Positions 1-8,186 of a stretch of DNA of 33,373 bases are shown in pieces. The notes under the pieces were generated by a model. That model saw only the letters and a list, made by a program, of their open reading frames with translations. It was not told where the DNA came from and made no database searches. The stretch comes from Prochlorococcus sp. AG-363-G03 (GTDB lineage Bacteria > Cyanobacteriota > Cyanobacteriia > PCC-6307 > Cyanobiaceae): NCBI GenBank assembly GCA_003280265.1, contig QCFJ01000016.1:1-33373 (forward strand), read 5' to 3'. Made by a program: the position numbers and the translations under genes. How positions within the stretch are numbered: position 1 is the first letter of the stretch; every line of letters starts with the position of its first letter.

Positions 1-66
1 CCACTTAACCTGATCAAAAATAATAAGTTTGGGGTCTAGCTAAGATCTAATCAATAAATCAAAAAC

Positions 67-261
67 ATGGATCAGTCTCAAGAGAAAGAGAAGGGAATGA
101 GCTTTATTAAAAAAGCTGGTAAATGGGCTCCATTAGTTGGAGGAGCATGGATTGTTCTAAATATTGTTCTTCCATTAGCTCTTCTTCGTATTCCTGCAGT
201 CCAAAAATACTTAGTAGTACTGGAGGACAAACTCCCTTTTGATATTCCAGGTATTGGTTAG
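67..261 (+). CDS. small membrane protein, conserved-hypothetical type
   Basis: 64 aa ORF with one hydrophobic segment (WAPLVGGAWIVLNIVLPLALL); its stop at 259-261 directly abuts the next ATG at 262. Confidence 0.7.
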   Translation: MDQSQEKEKGMSFIKKAGKWAPLVGGAWIVLNIVLPLALLRIPAVQKYLVVLEDKLPFDIPGIG

Positions 262-438
262 ATGGCAACAGAGATTATTTGTTTTTTCTTGCTTGGTATT
301 GCAGCACTGCTTCTAAATGCTGGACTCGACGCTCAAGTTCTTCCACTCTTTTGGCTAATTCTTCCATTAGTAATCAAATTAAGTTTCGACAATATAACCA
401 GAAAGAATGCTCTCCTCATCAACAAAAAATCAAAATAG
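262..438 (+). CDS. small hydrophobic protein (58 aa)
   Basis: Hand-translated MATEIICFFLLGIAALLLNAGLDAQVLPLFWLILPLVIKLSFDNITRKNALLINKKSK; starts on the base after the previous stop; below the ORF-track cutoff. Confidence 0.55.
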   Translation: MATEIICFFLLGIAALLLNAGLDAQVLPLFWLILPLVIKLSFDNITRKNALLINKKSK

Positions 439-734
439 AGGCTAAGGTCGTGAAAAATTAGCCGCAAAGCTTTGAACGAGTTACAAGCATTGACGCTATC
501 AGGGGCATTAGCTGTATTTGCTATCACCTGGCTATTTTTTGGTTTTGGGGACGATGATGATGATGGAGGCGGGATGATGAGACCTATCAGACAAAATGCA
601 GATTAAAATCAGTAGGGAATAAAAAAGAGAAAAGCCTCGATTTAGAGAAGACAATCCAAAAGGTAATTTTACAAGTCCTAAAGCTAATCAACCTTCTGAT
701 CAAGCATTAGCCTAAGTAATGAGAGCATAGGTAT

Positions 735-980
735 ATGAAAAATTTTCTAATCAAATTAGCTTTATTCGTATTCATTGTTTTCTCTGGATTGAATAGTGCT
801 GAGGCTGTAATACAAGGCTGGGTACCACCAGAAGATTATGGAGAAGGGGACTCATATGAAATGGGAATGGAATCCGAAGAAGAAGCTGTAGGAATGGAGT
901 CACAAAGTGAAGAATTGAGTTTGGAGGATATTTTTGGGGATGAACAAGTTTTTCCTTTTCCACCTGGTCTAGGCAATTAA
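735..980 (+). CDS. small secreted acidic protein, C-terminal FPF motif
   Basis: Signal-peptide-like N-terminus (MKNFLIKLALFVFIVFSGLNSAEA) then a very acidic domain ending LEDIFGDEQVFPFPPGLGN. Confidence 0.7.
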   Translation: MKNFLIKLALFVFIVFSGLNSAEAVIQGWVPPEDYGEGDSYEMGMESEEEAVGMESQSEELSLEDIFGDEQVFPFPPGLGN

Positions 981-1050
981 TCAAAAGGCAAACATTCGCT
1001 TTAGTAATGTAGATACAGATAACTATCTAACTTTTAAGTTTTTTGAACTA

Positions 1051-1455
1051 ATGGCAGCAATAAAAAAAGACTCAGAGCCTCTAGATAACTTATCCAGTCA
1101 AGAGATAGAGGATATTGTCAGATCAAACGAAATCTTGGATCAAGAAAATGAAAGACTACTCAAAGAAGAAGAAATAGAGGCACAAAGATTCTCAAAGAAC
1201 AAATCTACAAAAAGATTGCTTAGACGATTACGAAGATCTCCACTTGAAGTGATAAATCGATCACTCTTTTTTGTATTCATTGGTAGTTTTATCTTCTCCT
1301 TTGTCTCTGTTTACTCAATCAACAAATTGTGGTTTATCTTTTATGTCATAAGTGCCTTCTCATGTGTCTTATACACTCCCAATAGACAAGCCCTCAAGGA
1401 ACTAATTGCAGCATGGCCAAATATCGAAGATCTTTTAAAAAAAAGAAGTCTCTGA
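1051..1455 (+). CDS. hypothetical membrane protein with N-terminal charged/coiled-coil region
   Basis: 134 aa ORF; Glu/Lys-rich N-half followed by two hydrophobic segments. Confidence 0.75.
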   Translation: MAAIKKDSEPLDNLSSQEIEDIVRSNEILDQENERLLKEEEIEAQRFSKNKSTKRLLRRLRRSPLEVINRSLFFVFIGSFIFSFVSVYSINKLWFIFYVISAFSCVLYTPNRQALKELIAAWPNIEDLLKKRSL

Positions 1456-1548
1456 AAATAAATTATTGAGACTTATAGGAGATTGATTTGAAAATTATTT
1501 TTTGAGCTAAGTCTGATCTATCCTAAATTCATAATTAATTAAAAGGTA

Positions 1549-1890
1549 ATGGATAAGAAAGGAGCCAAAGGGTACTGGATCTCAACGGCAAAGGTTATTA
1601 ATCAAGAATTATTTAATGAATATGTCGAAAAAGTTGGGCCATGGCTCAAAGAAAATGGTGGGGAGGTATTTGCAAAAGATACAGGCCCAATAGGAAAAGA
1701 AAAAACTGAAGATTCAAACCTAGCCGTCATTTGTGAATTTCCATCAATGCGAATAGCAGTAGAAGCTTATGAATCCAGTGAATATCAAGAGCTATCAAAG
1801 CTACGTACAGCCGCGACAGTTAATTCTACTTTCACAATCATGGAGGGAATGGACGAGGCGACAAAACTTAGAAGAGCAATGGGAATGTAG
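1549..1890 (+). CDS. DUF1330-like protein
   Basis: KGYWISTAKVINQELFNEYVEKVGPWLKENGGEVFAKD ... YESSEYQELSKLR pattern typical of DUF1330. Confidence 0.8.
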   Translation: MDKKGAKGYWISTAKVINQELFNEYVEKVGPWLKENGGEVFAKDTGPIGKEKTEDSNLAVICEFPSMRIAVEAYESSEYQELSKLRTAATVNSTFTIMEGMDEATKLRRAMGM

Positions 1891-1983
1891 ATAATGGCAT
1901 CAGCCACTTCACCATTCATTTCACATGGATGTATGAATTGATCTAATTCCTTACCGTATAAAAACTCAAGGAGGCATATTTTG

Positions 1984-2832
1984 ATGAGTACTCAAAATAG
2001 AAGTGACGATCTAGCACTAGTCAGGAAAAACCTTGAATTAATTATTAGTTCGAACAATTACCAATTAGCCCATGAAGATAGAGAGTTACTCAATAGTGAT
2101 GAAATGAGAGGAGTTCGAATGCTTCTAGAAATTAATAAACCAGAAAAAATCCTAGAAGAACAAAATATTTTATCAACCATCATCGTCTTTGGAGGAGCAA
2201 GCCTTACCGATAAAAGCACTATAGATAACAGACTTGAACTAGCTAAGAATTCTCTCACCCAAGATCAAAGTTCATCTAATTTACAGAGAGAAATAACACG
2301 TCTAAAAAATTTACAATCAATATCTCATTACTACGATTCGGCCAGAGAATTCGCAAAGATTGTCTCCAGACAAAACCAAAAAGAACACTGCAATTCACAT
2401 GTAATTGTCACTGGTGGCGGACCAGGGATTATGGAGGCTGCTAATCGAGGCGCTTTTGATGCCGACTGTAAATCCATAGGTTTAAACATAAGTCTCCCAA
2501 ACGAACAACATCCCAATTCATATATCACGCCTGGGCTTTGCTTCAAATTTAATTATTTCGCCTTACGAAAATTTCATTTTGTAATGCGATCAGTTGCAGC
2601 TGTCTTTTTCCCTGGGGGATTTGGAACATTTGATGAACTCTTCGAATTACTGACTCTTCGTCAAACAGGAATGAAAACACAAATTCCAATTATTCTATTT
2701 GGTCGAGACTATTGGTCGAAAGTAATCAACTTTCAATTCCTTTCCGATCACGGACTTATCTCAGATGAACACATGAATCTCTTTCAATACGCGGATAGTG
2801 CTTCAGAAGCATGGGAAATTATCAAACCATAG
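1984..2832 (+). CDS. LOG family protein (lysine-decarboxylase-like fold)
   Basis: GGGPGIMEAANRGA and PGGFGTFDELFELLTLRQTG motifs; alternative TTG start at 1981. Confidence 0.88.
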   Translation: MSTQNRSDDLALVRKNLELIISSNNYQLAHEDRELLNSDEMRGVRMLLEINKPEKILEEQNILSTIIVFGGASLTDKSTIDNRLELAKNSLTQDQSSSNLQREITRLKNLQSISHYYDSAREFAKIVSRQNQKEHCNSHVIVTGGGPGIMEAANRGAFDADCKSIGLNISLPNEQHPNSYITPGLCFKFNYFALRKFHFVMRSVAAVFFPGGFGTFDELFELLTLRQTGMKTQIPIILFGRDYWSKVINFQFLSDHGLISDEHMNLFQYADSASEAWEIIKP

Positions 2833-2847
2833 ACGTAACATCTGATA

Positions 2848-3129
2848 ATGGATTGGAAAACATCACTAGATTGGTATTGCTCAGGTAACATTCTCGATAA
2901 AGAGGATCTAGAGCTTTTAGAAAAACATTATCAACAGGTAATCAATGAAATTGATACAAATATCTCCTTTGAACTAGCTCCAAAACATATTTGTAATCAA
3001 ACCAATATTCCAGAGGGAAGTTCTTGGTTTACAGCAGTAGCAGTTGTACTTGATCGATTAAATCCTGTTAAGACTGGCAAGCCAAGAAGTTTAATCGTTG
3101 ATCAATTAAGAAGAAAGCAAAGCAATTAA
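2848..3129 (+). CDS. small protein, member A of a local ~95 aa paralog family (APKHIC..EGSSW)
   Basis: APKHICNQTNIPEGSSWFTAVAVVLDRLNP resembles ORFs 15037-15339 and, more weakly, 6180-6476. Confidence 0.75.
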   Translation: MDWKTSLDWYCSGNILDKEDLELLEKHYQQVINEIDTNISFELAPKHICNQTNIPEGSSWFTAVAVVLDRLNPVKTGKPRSLIVDQLRRKQSN

Positions 3130-3516
3130 GCCCTCTTTGTACAATAGAGTTGAACATAAAAGGCCAGATGCCCAACAAAGTCCCCTAGCAGGAGGAATAT
3201 CACCAACATAAGCACCGATATAAATAAACCTCACAAATGGGTGAACCCACGCAGCTATCACGGCTACAGGAGAGACAACACCGGCAATCAGACATAGTAA
3301 ACACGCAGGAGCGTGAAGAGTGATACTCTCCCAGCAATTTTGATGACACCAGACAGCTCTTTTCCCAAAATCAGGGAGTTCATCAAACAAAGCTCTTGGA
3401 GCACTCATATTCTCGGCCGAATACCCAGCTTTGACTCGGCCAAAAGTTAGTGGCCCAATTGAAAGCAAAACAACAATGGCAGAAAGACAAAGGCTCCAAG
3501 CAAAAGCTGTTTCCAT
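3106..3516 (-). CDS. MAPEG-family-like membrane protein
   Basis: 136 aa, four hydrophobic segments, ENxxAPRALFDELPDFGKRAVWCHQNCWESITLHAPA; convergent overlap with 2848-3129. Confidence 0.72.
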   Translation of the reverse strand: METAFAWSLCLSAIVVLLSIGPLTFGRVKAGYSAENMSAPRALFDELPDFGKRAVWCHQNCWESITLHAPACLLCLIAGVVSPVAVIAAWVHPFVRFIYIGAYVGDIPPARGLCWASGLLCSTLLYKEGLIALLSS

Positions 3517-3724
3517 GGAATTGAAAATGATATTTCAAGCTTAAGTGAAGCAGAGTCAAAAGGAGGATAAAAGGTTGGGTTAAAATTGATATGCCTAAAG
3601 TTAATACAAATAAAGTTTTAAAAGAGAAGGTAAAAACACAATATTTAGTACATAAACTTGTTATCCTTTGGGAGTCATAAGAGTTCTGCTCGACTAAATC
3701 ACCCATTATTAAAGCAATCCAACC

Positions 3725-3889
3725 ATGGACTGGGATTCTGCAAAACAACATTGCAACGAGCGAAACTGGCAATGGTCATTGGAATTAATCAATCAGGCTC
3801 AAAAGGAGATGGAAGAGTTAGAAACGAAACTAAAAAGATGTGAGGATCAACAGAAAGCGAATCGTTTATATAACGCCTGTAATTACTAA
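3725..3889 (+). CDS. small hypothetical protein (54 aa)
   Basis: Hand-translated MDWDSAKQHCNERNWQWSLELINQAQKEMEELETKLKRCEDQQKANRLYNACNY; TAATG overlap with next CDS. Confidence 0.6.
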   Translation: MDWDSAKQHCNERNWQWSLELINQAQKEMEELETKLKRCEDQQKANRLYNACNY

Positions 3890-4095
3890 TGGAAGAAATG
3901 AGCGCAACAATAGTGCCATTGGGTTCACTTGCACTCATATTTGCTGTGATTTCAATCCTTGTCTTCCTTAGGAAAGCAAGTATCGCAAGACAAGCTGATG
4001 AGTCTATAAAAAATAGAATGGAAGCAAAAAGAAATGAAAAGAGCGAATCTCTTGAAGAACAAAAAAAACGCTTAGAAATTTTGCTTAGAAAATAA
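3889..4095 (+). CDS. small membrane protein, one TM plus charged helix
   Basis: 68 aa ORF; start codon overlaps the upstream stop (TAATG). Confidence 0.65.
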   Translation: MEEMSATIVPLGSLALIFAVISILVFLRKASIARQADESIKNRMEAKRNEKSESLEEQKKRLEILLRK

Positions 4096-4107
4096 AAAGA
4101 TACATAC

Positions 4108-4368
4108 TTACAAATTATCGTCGCTTATTTTACCAATCCTTTTAATCGGATTTGACCCATCTCTATGATTTGCTGGATCAAATGGAAAATTTGTATCTGG
4201 TCCTAAAAGATCATCAATACGTTTTGAATCCATAGAACTTTGATCATTTTCAATATCAACATCCATTGTCATTAACACAAGCTGTGCTTCGACAGACTGG
4301 AAGCAAATACTAATTATTAAAAATAGGGAAAGTAGTAATCCAAACCAAATTTTGATAACACTTTTCAT
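4108..4368 (-). CDS. small secreted acidic protein, FPF motif
   Basis: Signal peptide (MKSVIKIWFGLLLSLFLIISICFQSVEA) then IDDLLGPDTNFPFDPANH, resembling the tail of ORF 735-980. Confidence 0.7.
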   Translation of the reverse strand: MKSVIKIWFGLLLSLFLIISICFQSVEAQLVLMTMDVDIENDQSSMDSKRIDDLLGPDTNFPFDPANHRDGSNPIKRIGKISDDNL

Positions 4369-4430
4369 TGAGAAGTAAAAGATTAACTATTTGCTCAATG
4401 AAAGTATATTTCCTTATGTCCTATCAACTA

Positions 4431-4592
4431 CTAGTCGTCAAAAATAAGACATGCAGGTGAGGAAGGATTTAAAGCACACTCTCTCTCCCAGTATGAAGCT
4501 ATCGATGTCATTCCTTTTTTGACTAACTCGTGCTTTCTACCTATGTCAGCCATATACTCACTTGGGACGCTAAATGAAGTTTGAAGTTTCAT
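4431..4592 (-). CDS. mini-protein with CP12-like CX8C C-terminus (53 aa)
   Basis: Hand-translated MKLQTSFSVPSEYMADIGRKHELVKKGMTSIASYWERECALNPSSPACLIFDD. Confidence 0.6.
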   Translation of the reverse strand: MKLQTSFSVPSEYMADIGRKHELVKKGMTSIASYWERECALNPSSPACLIFDD

Positions 4593-4781
4593 AGTTTTCC
4601 TCTTCAATTAAATTCGGTATAAACCATCAAGAAGGGCTATGGCAAGTGAATTTATCCTCATCTTTCTCTTAAATTATTTTATAGTCATCAATTAAGATAT
4701 TTTTAATCAGGGAAATTTCTGACATCTGATGAGCTGCTTAAAAAAAGCGAAATCAACCAAAACAATTAAGGGTTATAACAA

Positions 4782-4916
4782 GTGACTTTAACAATAGTTT
4801 CAATAATGACATTAGGCATCGCCATTACAGGAATTTCAGTTTGGTGGGTCAGAACTACCCTAAAAGAAGGTAACAAAGCACTTGAAGAAAGCCAAAAAGA
4901 GAATCCAGACAATTAA
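4782..4916 (+). CDS. small single-TM protein (44 aa, GTG start)
   Basis: Hand-translated MTLTIVSIMTLGIAITGISVWWVRTTLKEGNKALEESQKENPDN. Confidence 0.5.
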   Translation: MTLTIVSIMTLGIAITGISVWWVRTTLKEGNKALEESQKENPDN

Positions 4917-5038
4917 CACTTTCATAGATTTAGGTACAAAGAAATGCTTTGATAAAAATCATTTGAACATTTAGTAAAAAAGCACCTAAATTTAAATAGG
5001 GAAGTACTAAGAAACACATTCTTCAGACCAACTATCAG

Positions 5039-5239
5039 TTACATCTTATTAAGGGCAGTCTTAACCTTTGTAGGAGACAAAGCCTTAAGTTCCCCTTTTA
5101 TCTCATTTTGACGTTCATCAAGAACTTTAATACGACCTTGATACCACTCTTCTAGTCTTTTTCTGGAGTCCTCGATGTCGTCGAGTTCTTCTTGACGTTG
5201 ATTACACCTAAACTCATCAAGCCGAATTTCAGAAACCAC
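5039..5239 (-). CDS. small charged helical protein, GTG start
   Basis: 66 aa ORF with Glu/Arg/Lys-rich heptad-like composition. Confidence 0.5.
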   Translation of the reverse strand: MVSEIRLDEFRCNQRQEELDDIEDSRKRLEEWYQGRIKVLDERQNEIKGELKALSPTKVKTALNKM

Positions 5240-5479
5240 ATAAACAGTTCTGGTAGGTGCAATTAAGGAATCAGAGAAAAGGTGTCGAAGAGTGAATGTA
5301 CATAACTTTTCTTTCGGAGTACAGAACTACTCTGTCTAAATTAATTTAGTTAGGGATTAGGCATACCGTAACAATTGATTCAGTAAATACAACTCACTTC
5401 GGTTGCTACTACACAAAAGTTAGGTATTCCGACCTCTAAACTTTTTTACAAAACGTCTCTTGAAAGAGACACCAAAATA

Positions 5480-5638
5480 ATGGCTGCATATTCACTCTTT
5501 CTTGGAATCCTCGTGATAATCATTTCATGGAAATTTTACAATGACTGGGCTTCTGGTCTGGCAGGATTTATTTATGGAGGCATCTTATTTTGGAGCATAA
5601 AATTATTTGTTGAGCTCATTAAAACTTTATTTGGATAA
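5480..5638 (+). CDS. small membrane protein (52 aa)
   Basis: Hand-translated MAAYSLFLGILVIIISWKFYNDWASGLAGFIYGGILFWSIKLFVELIKTLFG. Confidence 0.55.
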   Translation: MAAYSLFLGILVIIISWKFYNDWASGLAGFIYGGILFWSIKLFVELIKTLFG

Positions 5639-5672
5639 AAAATAATTTCTCTATTGAAATTAAATAAAACTA

Positions 5673-5877
5673 GTGAAACCATGTTTTAAGCCCCAAAAGA
5701 TAGTCACCAAAATTGCTGACAAAGGTAGTGCGATGGCAAGTGTGATATTGATTGTTCTAAAAATCTTACCAACTCCATTACTCGTATCTTTAGAAGGATC
5801 TACGATAAGTGGCATAGCGCATACGTTTTTTTTTATTTATAGGCGCAATTTCCATTCAATTGGTTAGATTGTCGTAA
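5673..5877 (+). pseudogene. small membrane protein ORF, possibly frameshifted at a T9 run
   Basis: 0 frame ends FFFIYRRNFHSIG; loss of one T at 5826-5834 would give HTFFLFIGAISIQLVRLS with stop at 5875-5877. Confidence 0.3.
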
Positions 5878-5893
5878 TTATCGAGACAGTCTC

Positions 5894-6109
5894 ATGTATT
5901 TATTAGGTCTTGGACTATTAGTTTTAAGCACTTGGTATCTGATGAAGCTATACACAAATTTCAATAACGATCCGATAGCAAAGAAAGAAATCGACAATGC
6001 ATGGCAAGAAGCAATGAAAGAGGCAAAAGGTAAAAATCCTTTTGCACCAGGAAGAATTAAAGAGGCTCTCAATGCATATAAAGCTGATATGAATAAAAAA
6101 GACAACTAA
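5894..6109 (+). CDS. small membrane-anchored protein
   Basis: 71 aa ORF: N-terminal TM then charged helix; the antisense ORF 5878-6105 is less protein-like. Confidence 0.65.
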   Translation: MYLLGLGLLVLSTWYLMKLYTNFNNDPIAKKEIDNAWQEAMKEAKGKNPFAPGRIKEALNAYKADMNKKDN

Positions 6110-6179
6110 AAGATAAAAAATCCAAAGAGATCAAAATATTTCTAAAAAGTAGTTAAATTAGTTTTTTGTAGATTTAGTA

Positions 6180-6476
6180 GTGACGCCATCATTAGTTCTA
6201 ATGGATTATGTAGACAGAAAGACATTGAATAACGAACAACTAGAGTATCTCGAACAAGTTTTAAAAGCATCAATTCAGAAATTGAAATTTACTGGTATCG
6301 AACCTGTAATTGCTAATAATGAAATATGTGATGCAGCACTGATTTCCCAGGGTTCCTATGAAATAAGTTGTATTGCGTCCATACTTGATATGCTTCAGCC
6401 AACAGAAAAAACAATGGAGCGCAAAAAAAAGGTATTCAACGCTCTATGCAATGCAGGTTTAATAGTTACTAATTAA
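6180..6476 (+). CDS. small protein, divergent member B of the ~95 aa paralog family
   Basis: NNEICDAALISQGSYEISCIASILDMLQP aligns with HIC..A..CEGSSWLTCFASILDKANP of ORF 15037-15339. Confidence 0.65.
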   Translation: MTPSLVLMDYVDRKTLNNEQLEYLEQVLKASIQKLKFTGIEPVIANNEICDAALISQGSYEISCIASILDMLQPTEKTMERKKKVFNALCNAGLIVTN

Positions 6477-6531
6477 AGAAAAAGACCTACCTGAGCAAAC
6501 AGATCCAAACAAATATTAACAAGATATCTAC

Positions 6532-6564
6532 AAAAAATACCAGTGAGAGGCTTTGAACCTCTCA
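6532..6564 (-). terminator. rho-independent terminator for the 6590-7108 gene
   Basis: 7-bp perfect stem TGAGAGG/CCTCTCA (6544-6550, 6558-6564) followed on the minus strand by a T6 run. Confidence 0.7.
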
Positions 6565-6589
6565 TGCCGCCTGACGGTCTGGGTAAGCT

Positions 6590-7108
6590 TTATTTAGCTG
6601 CTTCAGGTGCTTTTCTGGCTTTGCGTGCACGTCTAGCAGGTCTACCAGCACTTGGCTTAACAACTGCAGAAACCTCAGCTTTATCTTTAGCTGCAGCCTT
6701 TTTAGCTACTGGCTTTTTAGCTACTGCTTTCTTTGCTGTTGCCTTTTTAGCTACAGACTTTTTAGCTACTGCTTTTTTAGCTGTGGTTTTTTTTGCTGCA
6801 GCAGCTTTTGGAGCAGAGCCTTTACGTGTGCGATGAGAAAGAATTAAAGCCCATTCATCAGCGCTAATATTTGCTGGCTTATTTCCATGAACCTCAGACA
6901 CTTTAGCTGCTTTTTCGATATCTTTAATTAGGTTTTTCCAAGAAGCTGCGTAACGTTTATCAGACTGAGATTTAGCACCGCTTTCAACAAGGGTTTCAAC
7001 GACTTGAGAAGCAGTAACCTTCTTACGACGTCTGTTAAAGATCTCCTTTTGCAAGGTAGCAATCAAGGCATCACCTTTAGCACTAACTTTGATGGATAAC
7101 TGAGACAT
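6590..7108 (-). CDS. histone-H1-like nucleoid protein: conserved N-domain, AKKxV-repeat tail, GRP motif
   Basis: First ~100 aa nearly identical to ORF 17517-18134; tail is Ala/Lys repeats ending AGRPARRARKARK. Confidence 0.85.
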   Translation of the reverse strand: MSQLSIKVSAKGDALIATLQKEIFNRRRKKVTASQVVETLVESGAKSQSDKRYAASWKNLIKDIEKAAKVSEVHGNKPANISADEWALILSHRTRKGSAPKAAAAKKTTAKKAVAKKSVAKKATAKKAVAKKPVAKKAAAKDKAEVSAVVKPSAGRPARRARKARKAPEAAK

Positions 7109-7384
7109 AACTCAATAATTACTTTCTTAATACATCTATCACACATAGGGTATTAAATTCAATAGTCAATGGTTAATCGACTACTAAATTTTCATATATC
7201 TATCAATATAATTAAAGTAACACCTTCAAATAATTGGATCTTGACTATAAAGCCATATCAAGTAGGGGAGAGAAAAGCCAAAAACTAATGCAAAAACAAT
7301 GCTAGTCAATAAAGCTAATAGACCTCATATGCAGATCAAAGATGGCATGGTAACAGTAATAAGCAAATTGATCTATTCAAAGTG

Positions 7385-7552
7385 TCAGGCCAACTCTGAA
7401 CACCAACCAATCTCTTTCTCTCGTTGCCGCATCCAAAGAAGACAACGTGAAATCAAATGGTCACCAAGAGGAATAAAACGACGATGAACATGACACGGAA
7501 GAATTGTTCTGCAATGCTTGTCACTGGAATAATTGAAATGTTGACATGTCAT
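7385..7552 (-). CDS. Cys/His-rich mini-protein (55 aa)
   Basis: Hand-translated MTCQHFNYSSDKHCRTILPCHVHRRFIPLGDHLISRCLLWMRQREKEIGWCSELA; ATGA overlap with upstream ORF. Confidence 0.6.
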   Translation of the reverse strand: MTCQHFNYSSDKHCRTILPCHVHRRFIPLGDHLISRCLLWMRQREKEIGWCSELA

Positions 7553-7749
7553 GCAAACGCAAGCTGAACATGTTTTTTTGAAAATCCCTTTCTCAAGGAA
7601 TTGCCACTCTTCTTCTTAACCGAAGATCTGATCGGTGAAAGTTTCTTTGGGGTGAGTCGTAGACATTGGCCAATTCCAATAGGTTGGGCTACGGCAGATA
7701 CCCATTCTTCAGCCTTAAAGACAGCATATGGGGAAGCAGATAAAGTCAT
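7549..7749 (-). CDS. small basic protein, coupled to 7385-7552
   Basis: 66 aa ORF; its TGA overlaps the next ATG (ATGA), favouring it over antisense ORF 7601-7789. Confidence 0.5.
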   Translation of the reverse strand: MTLSASPYAVFKAEEWVSAVAQPIGIGQCLRLTPKKLSPIRSSVKKKSGNSLRKGFSKKHVQLAFA

Positions 7750-7950
7750 TTACCTAGAGCAGTACACATGTACTAACAAGAATCAATAGGTAATGTCAAG
7801 TCATATATTTCAAAACATCTAAAATATGTCGCTTGCAAGACCAAAAATCGAATAAACAAAATGCTCAAACACCATGAATATTTCAAGGATATAAAGGCTA
7901 ATTAAAAATAATTAAACTGATAGGTCCACCACAAAACAAAATAAGAAATA

Positions 7951-7974
7951 AAAAAGCCCTCATCTCATGAGGGC
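7951..7974 (-). terminator. rho-independent terminator (minus strand)
   Basis: Perfect 7-bp stem GCCCTCA/TGAGGGC with 5-nt loop; T-run on the minus-strand 3' side. Confidence 0.75.
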
Positions 7975-7992
7975 AAAATAAACTGCTGAAGG

Positions 7993-8007
7993 ATCCCCAT
8001 CACCCAG
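7993..8007. repeat. 15-bp direct repeat copy 1 (ATCCCCATCACCCAG)
   Basis: Identical to 8139-8153. Confidence 0.9.
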
Positions 8008-8095
8008 CTTTTCAAAAATAATAATCAAATCAATCAGATTAGGCAACATTAAAGCACCATATGTTTTATCTCGGGCTTAAATGAACACCATCTGT

Positions 8096-8105
8096 GGGGG
8101 GGGGG
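8096..8105. repeat. G10 homopolymer
   Basis: Ten consecutive G in an AT-rich intergenic region. Confidence 0.95.
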
Positions 8106-8138
8106 TTGATTTATATGAGAAATAGGGTTAGAAATAGT

Positions 8139-8153
8139 ATCCCCATCACCCAG
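8139..8153. repeat. 15-bp direct repeat copy 2 (ATCCCCATCACCCAG)
   Basis: Identical to 7993-8007; directly abuts the terminator stem. Confidence 0.9.
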
Positions 8154-8186
8154 ACCCGTAGGACACCATGCCTAGGGTCTTTTTTA
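8152..8186 (+). terminator. rho-independent terminator (plus strand)
   Basis: AGACCC-g-TAGG / CCTA-GGGTCT stem (10 bp, one bulge) followed by a T run. Confidence 0.75.

Noticed and set aside
609-715. Frame ...KREKPRFREDNPKGNFTSPKANQPSDQALA* (stop 713-715)
   Set aside because: Composition looks protein-like but there is no usable start after the in-frame TAA at 620-622; not enough support.
2058-2546. Minus-strand ORFs 2058-2258 and 2331-2546
   Set aside because: Antisense within the well-supported LOG family gene.
3383-3772. 129 aa minus-strand ORF overlapping the MAPEG-like gene
   Set aside because: Antisense to the coupled 3725 ORF and in a different frame from the better-supported 3106-3516 gene.
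6544-6564. T-arm-like GAGGTTCAAAGCCTC on the minus strand, possible tRNA 3' end
   Set aside because: No upstream cloverleaf or CCA; it fits a rho-independent terminator with a T run.
6543-6836. Plus-strand 97 aa ORF rich in FLATAFLAV repeats
   Set aside because: Exact antisense of the AKK-repeat tail of the minus-strand histone-like gene; the repeat structure explains the open frame.
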